NCBI GenBank assembly: GCA_015231995.1 | Contig: JADGAO010000052.1 | Location: 1-15,869 of the forward strand | Origin: Nitrospinota bacterium | Lineage (GTDB): Bacteria; Nitrospinota_A; UBA7883; JACRLM01 | Length of the DNA: 15,869 nt | Direction of reading: 5' to 3' | In this document: positions 13,571-15,869 of the stretch, piece by piece | Position numbering within the stretch: position 1 is the stretch's first letter | Layout: the number at the start of each line of letters is the position of its first letter | The notes under the pieces: model-generated | Databases searched by the model: none | What the model was told of the DNA's origin: nothing | What the model saw: the letters and a program-made list of their open reading frames with translations, nothing else | Position numbers and translations under genes: made by a program

Positions 13571-14562
13571 CGGTTGAACTCCCCCTCCAGCCATCGCGGG
13601 CTTTTTGAAGCCTTCTGCAGAAGGTCGGACAGTTGCGCCTCCAATATCCCTGTGCGCTGGTAAACGTGCGACGGGAATTTCCTCCCAGGATCAATTGCCT
13701 GTCGCACAGGTTTTGCCTGTTTCTGCAACGAGTGAAGATATGAAAGCTCCGAGATTACCATTGCCGCGATGCTTTGCGTATCGGAGGGGACTATGTTTTC
13801 CCTCTCCACGGCGCTTATATCCAGCTTCATAACCTTGACGCCGGATTTTGAGGCTATCTGCTCTATAAGGCTCTGGCATCTGCTAAGGCGAATAAACGTG
13901 TCGCCGGGAATCTTGCCGCGCTCAAACGGCGGAAGGGAAGGGATTACGCTATGCGGGTCTGGAAACGCCCCCAGTAAAGACGAGGCATAGCTTACAGCCG
14001 TTGTCACCCTCTGGAACGAAAGGACAGGAGCCACGGGAGTCCGAAGGCACTGGTGGGCGATCCTGTCGGCCATGATAAGAGTCATGAAAACATCATCGCC
14101 AGTCACAGAGCCTGCGTCTGAAGCTTTTGCGGATTCGCTGATCCCAAGGGCTTTTTTCGTTTCGATTACCCGCTCATGGGCAAGTTGCAGGATTCTGAGG
14201 GTGTCGGCGTTTGAAATATTCGCCGCAGTGTGGGCCGGAATGTCTTGAGCCATGTGGCGCGTGAACTCGAACGCAAGAAGGTTTGTTTTTTCGTAAAGAA
14301 GTTTCGCCTGATGAAACGATTCCCAAGGCGACACGCCTTTGACCTTGATAGGTATTGGCGACGTCCTTGGTATCCCCATCTCGATTCGAATAAGCTCGAT
14401 GTCGCCTAACACGCTCTGGGCAAGCGAATAAACCTCGCCGGACTCCACATCGGCCGCCTCTGACGAAGCCGGGGAGCAAAGGATTGCAAGCGACAGGACG
14501 CAAAAAGCCATTCCTGTCCATTTAGCTACATTGAATCGGAGAAATGGGATTGAGCGGCTCAT
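13567..14562 (-). CDS. Secreted helical-repeat protein of unknown function
   Basis: 331 residues from ATG at 14562. A signal peptide (hydrophobic WTGMAFCVLSLAILC, likely cut after SSEA near residue 36-37) sends it to the periplasm. The mature part is mostly helical and seems to contain about six related helical segments that each start with an acidic or polar residue and an aromatic or aliphatic one: GEVYSLAQSVL (42-52), ADTLRILQLAHERV (119-132), DDVFMTLIMADRIA (156-169), GDTFIRLSRCQSLI (220-233), SDTQSIAAMVISEL (260-273) and SHVYQRTGILEAQL (298-311). Pro-rich linkers separate several of them. No enzyme motif was found. Two cysteines of the mature part (C172, C229) could pair. It overlaps the sensor kinase gene by 4 nt, so a role as sensor partner or ligand-binding protein is the most natural guess. 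Earlier ATGs at 14658 and 14592 lie upstream of or inside the -10 box and give worse signal peptides. Confidence 0.7.
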   Translation of the reverse strand: MSRSIPFLRFNVAKWTGMAFCVLSLAILCSPASSEAADVESGEVYSLAQSVLGDIELIRIEMGIPRTSPIPIKVKGVSPWESFHQAKLLYEKTNLLAFEFTRHMAQDIPAHTAANISNADTLRILQLAHERVIETKKALGISESAKASDAGSVTGDDVFMTLIMADRIAHQCLRTPVAPVLSFQRVTTAVSYASSLLGAFPDPHSVIPSLPPFERGKIPGDTFIRLSRCQSLIEQIASKSGVKVMKLDISAVERENIVPSDTQSIAAMVISELSYLHSLQKQAKPVRQAIDPGRKFPSHVYQRTGILEAQLSDLLQKASKSPRWLEGEFNR

Positions 14563-14590
14563 TCGGTAATTGCCCCAAGGATGAGTTTTC

Positions 14591-14596
14591 ATTATA
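14591..14596 (-). promoter_or_regulatory. -10 box for the four-gene signalling operon
   Basis: On the minus strand a perfect TATAAT lies about 28 bases before the ATG at 14562, placing the start of transcription near 14580. The -35 region falls at the edge of the repeat at 14610-14674 and has no TTGACA-like sequence, so another factor or an activator may be needed. Confidence 0.4.
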
Positions 14597-14609
14597 GCGC
14601 ATCGGGCAT

Positions 14610-14674
14610 TGTAGGGGCGAACCTGCGTGTTCGCCCACATGAGAAAGGGCAGACACACAGGTCTGCCCCCTACA
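14610..14674. repeat. Two-hairpin repeat bounded by TGTAGGGG and CCCCTACA
   Basis: Two hairpins of identical design lie head to head: GGGCGAAC/GTTCGCCC (14615-14622 with 14629-14636) and GGGCAGAC/GTCTGCCC (14647-14654 with 14661-14668). Each has an 8-bp perfect stem and a 6-nt loop. The whole is bounded by TGTAGGGG at the left and CCCCTACA at the right, a perfect terminal inversion. The loops and stems differ in sequence, so these are diverged members of one family placed in opposite directions. Confidence 0.75.
14641..14668 (-). terminator. Possible accA terminator (hairpin of the repeat)
   Basis: Read on the minus strand, the 8-bp GC-rich hairpin is followed by TTTCTC, about 35 bases past the accA stop. 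The U run is short, so termination may be partial. Confidence 0.3.
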
Positions 14675-14700
14675 TCAGCGTTTTCCCATAGAATTGGGGA

Positions 14701-15660
14701 TCACGCCATTGCGATATCGCCCATGCGCCGGATTTTGCCACGACGATGGCTGATGAGTTCTTCCGAGGACATTTCCCCCAATTCGGCCAGATGACGGCGC
14801 AAAACCCTTCGAAGGATGTGCGCGGCCCTCTCTGGCGCCCGATGCGCCCCGCCTAACGGCTCCTTGATTATCTCGTCTATCACGTTCAACCGGATCAAAT
14901 CCTGCGCCGTAAGTTGTAGAGCTGTCGCCGCTTCCTCGACCTTGTCGCAACTGTTCCACAATATAGCCGCGCATCCCTCCGGGCTTATCACCGAGTAAAT
15001 GGAATGTTCCAACATCAGAACCCTGTTGCCGACCCCAAGCGCCAAAGCCCCGCCGGAGCCTCCTTCGCCGATAACCACGCTCACTATCGGCGTCCCGATG
15101 GACGACATCTCCATCAGGTTGCGAGCTATGGCCTCCGACTGGCCGCGTTCCTCCGCGCCAACGCCCGGATATGCGCCCGGTGTGTCAAGCAGGGTCACCA
15201 CAGGCAAGTGGAATTTCTCGGCCATTTTCATCAGCCGCAAAGCCTTCCGATACCCCTCTGGATGGGCCATGCCGAAGTTGCGGTATATTTTGTCTTTGGT
15301 TTGGCGGCCTTTTTGCGAGCCGATCAACATCACAGGTTTGCCGTCTATTTTGGCGAATCCGCCTACGATGGAATGGCAATCTCCAAAAGCCCGGTCGCCA
15401 TGCAGTTCCACGAAGTCCGTGGTCATGAACTGGATATAATCGAGGGTGTACGGCCTGCTTGGATGACGCGCAAGCCTGGCCCTTTGCCAGCTGGTGAGCT
15501 TTTTGAAAACGTCATGCCGCAAGCGGTTGACCTTTTTGTGGAGTTTTTTTGTCTCGGAGGAAAAATCCACCCCCTCGCGGCGGGACTTTTCCCGTAGCTC
15601 TTCGATCTTCGTCTCTAGCTCCACAATAGACTCTTCGAAATCAAGACAAGTTACAGCCAT
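14701..15660 (-). CDS. accA: Acetyl-CoA carboxylase carboxyltransferase, alpha subunit
   Basis: 319-residue AccA, of normal length. With AccD it moves the carboxyl group from carboxybiotin to acetyl-CoA, the first step of fatty-acid synthesis in the cytoplasm. Landmarks: an N-terminal helical arm (8-66), RPYTLDYI (69-76), ELHGDRAFGD (85-94), IGSQKGRQTKDK (113-124), NFGMAHPEGYRKALRLM (128-144), LLDTPGAYPGVGAEERGQ (157-174), GEGGSGGALAL (198-208), which forms an oxyanion hole, and SVISPEGCAAILW (223-235). The ATG at 15660 gives the conserved N-terminus; the ribosome binding site is weak (GAGATGGA close to the ATG). It is transcribed in the same direction as the signalling operon, separated from it by a 138-bp gap with the repeat and a -10 box. 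Confidence 0.97.
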   Translation of the reverse strand: MAVTCLDFEESIVELETKIEELREKSRREGVDFSSETKKLHKKVNRLRHDVFKKLTSWQRARLARHPSRPYTLDYIQFMTTDFVELHGDRAFGDCHSIVGGFAKIDGKPVMLIGSQKGRQTKDKIYRNFGMAHPEGYRKALRLMKMAEKFHLPVVTLLDTPGAYPGVGAEERGQSEAIARNLMEMSSIGTPIVSVVIGEGGSGGALALGVGNRVLMLEHSIYSVISPEGCAAILWNSCDKVEEAATALQLTAQDLIRLNVIDEIIKEPLGGAHRAPERAAHILRRVLRRHLAELGEMSSEELISHRRGKIRRMGDIAMA

Positions 15661-15869
15661 TCCATCTCACTGAGCGAATTTAAGAGTTATTGAAGAAAAC
15701 CACCTATAACTATGAATAATACCAGATTTTTTATCGTTTTTGGGTGAAAAACACGAAATCGCGCGAGGGCGCGAAGAGCTGGGCGTGTCGTTCTGAGTGT
15801 ATTGTCATTATGAACGAAGTGAATGCGTAGAGTATGTCATTCTGAGGCGAAGCCGAAGAATCTATCAAA
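15661..15869. other. Upstream region of accA
   Basis: About 200 bp without a gene. The part next to accA is AT-rich and holds a minus-strand TATTAT at 15716-15721 that could be a -10 box, without a clear -35. The outer part is repeat-like, with CATTCTGAG motifs. Confidence 0.4.
15836..15863. repeat. Dispersed repeat copy (GTCATTCTGAG ... GAAGAATCT)
   Basis: Shares GTCATTCTGA at its start and GAAGAATCT at its end with the element at 9485-9543. A diverged partner (GTCGTTCTGAG) lies about 50 bp upstream. The window ends a few bases later. Confidence 0.6.

Overview
The window looks like a chromosomal stretch of a motile Gram-negative bacterium. It holds genes of the diaminopimelate/lysine pathway (lysA, dapF, the start of dapA), a proton-type flagellar stator pair (motA, motB), a lipoprotein with a lipobox, a periplasmic protein with a signal peptide, and accA. 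The lysA-dapF-dapA order, the abundance of two-component genes and the dispersed hairpin repeats suggest a deltaproteobacterium or a neighbouring phylum such as Nitrospinota or Nitrospirota. The exact lineage cannot be settled from the sequence alone.

Region 1-5137, all on the minus strand: a lysine-biosynthesis operon, lysA > dapF > ... > dapA, split by about 2.9 kb of accessory genes. In transcription order the insert holds a lone MNT nucleotidyltransferase, a decayed second copy of the 3' end of dapF, a HEPN-MNT pair, an orphan open fragment, an AT-rich PD-(D/E)XK-type nuclease, and an MNT-HEPN pair in the opposite gene order. dapA follows and seems to have its own extended -10 promoter. 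The duplicated dapF tail records how the insert was built.

Region 5138-5793: the divergent intergenic region upstream of lysA. It carries a likely lysA promoter, a GC-rich hairpin repeat and a decayed relBE-type toxin-antitoxin pair. The antitoxin is frameshifted in a run of nine A and the toxin has an early stop.

Region 5794-9161, plus strand: a lipoprotein with M48-like metallopeptidase motifs, then a tight PilZ-motA-motB cluster, which suggests c-di-GMP control of the flagellar stator.

Region 9162-9669: about 500 bp without a gene, between convergent transcription units, packed with several families of palindromic dispersed repeats, one apparently nested in another.

Region 9670-14562, minus strand: a four-gene signalling operon whose stop and start codons overlap at every junction. 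It encodes a secreted helical-repeat protein, a membrane sensor histidine kinase with a large periplasmic domain, a single-domain Rcp-like response regulator, and a REC-kinase-REC protein whose phospho-accepting histidine is replaced by asparagine. This operon and the accessory insert in the lysine operon are the parts most likely to hold something undescribed.

Region 14563-15869: a two-hairpin repeat, accA on the minus strand, and its upstream region ending in another dispersed repeat. No rRNA, tRNA, transposase or CRISPR array was seen.
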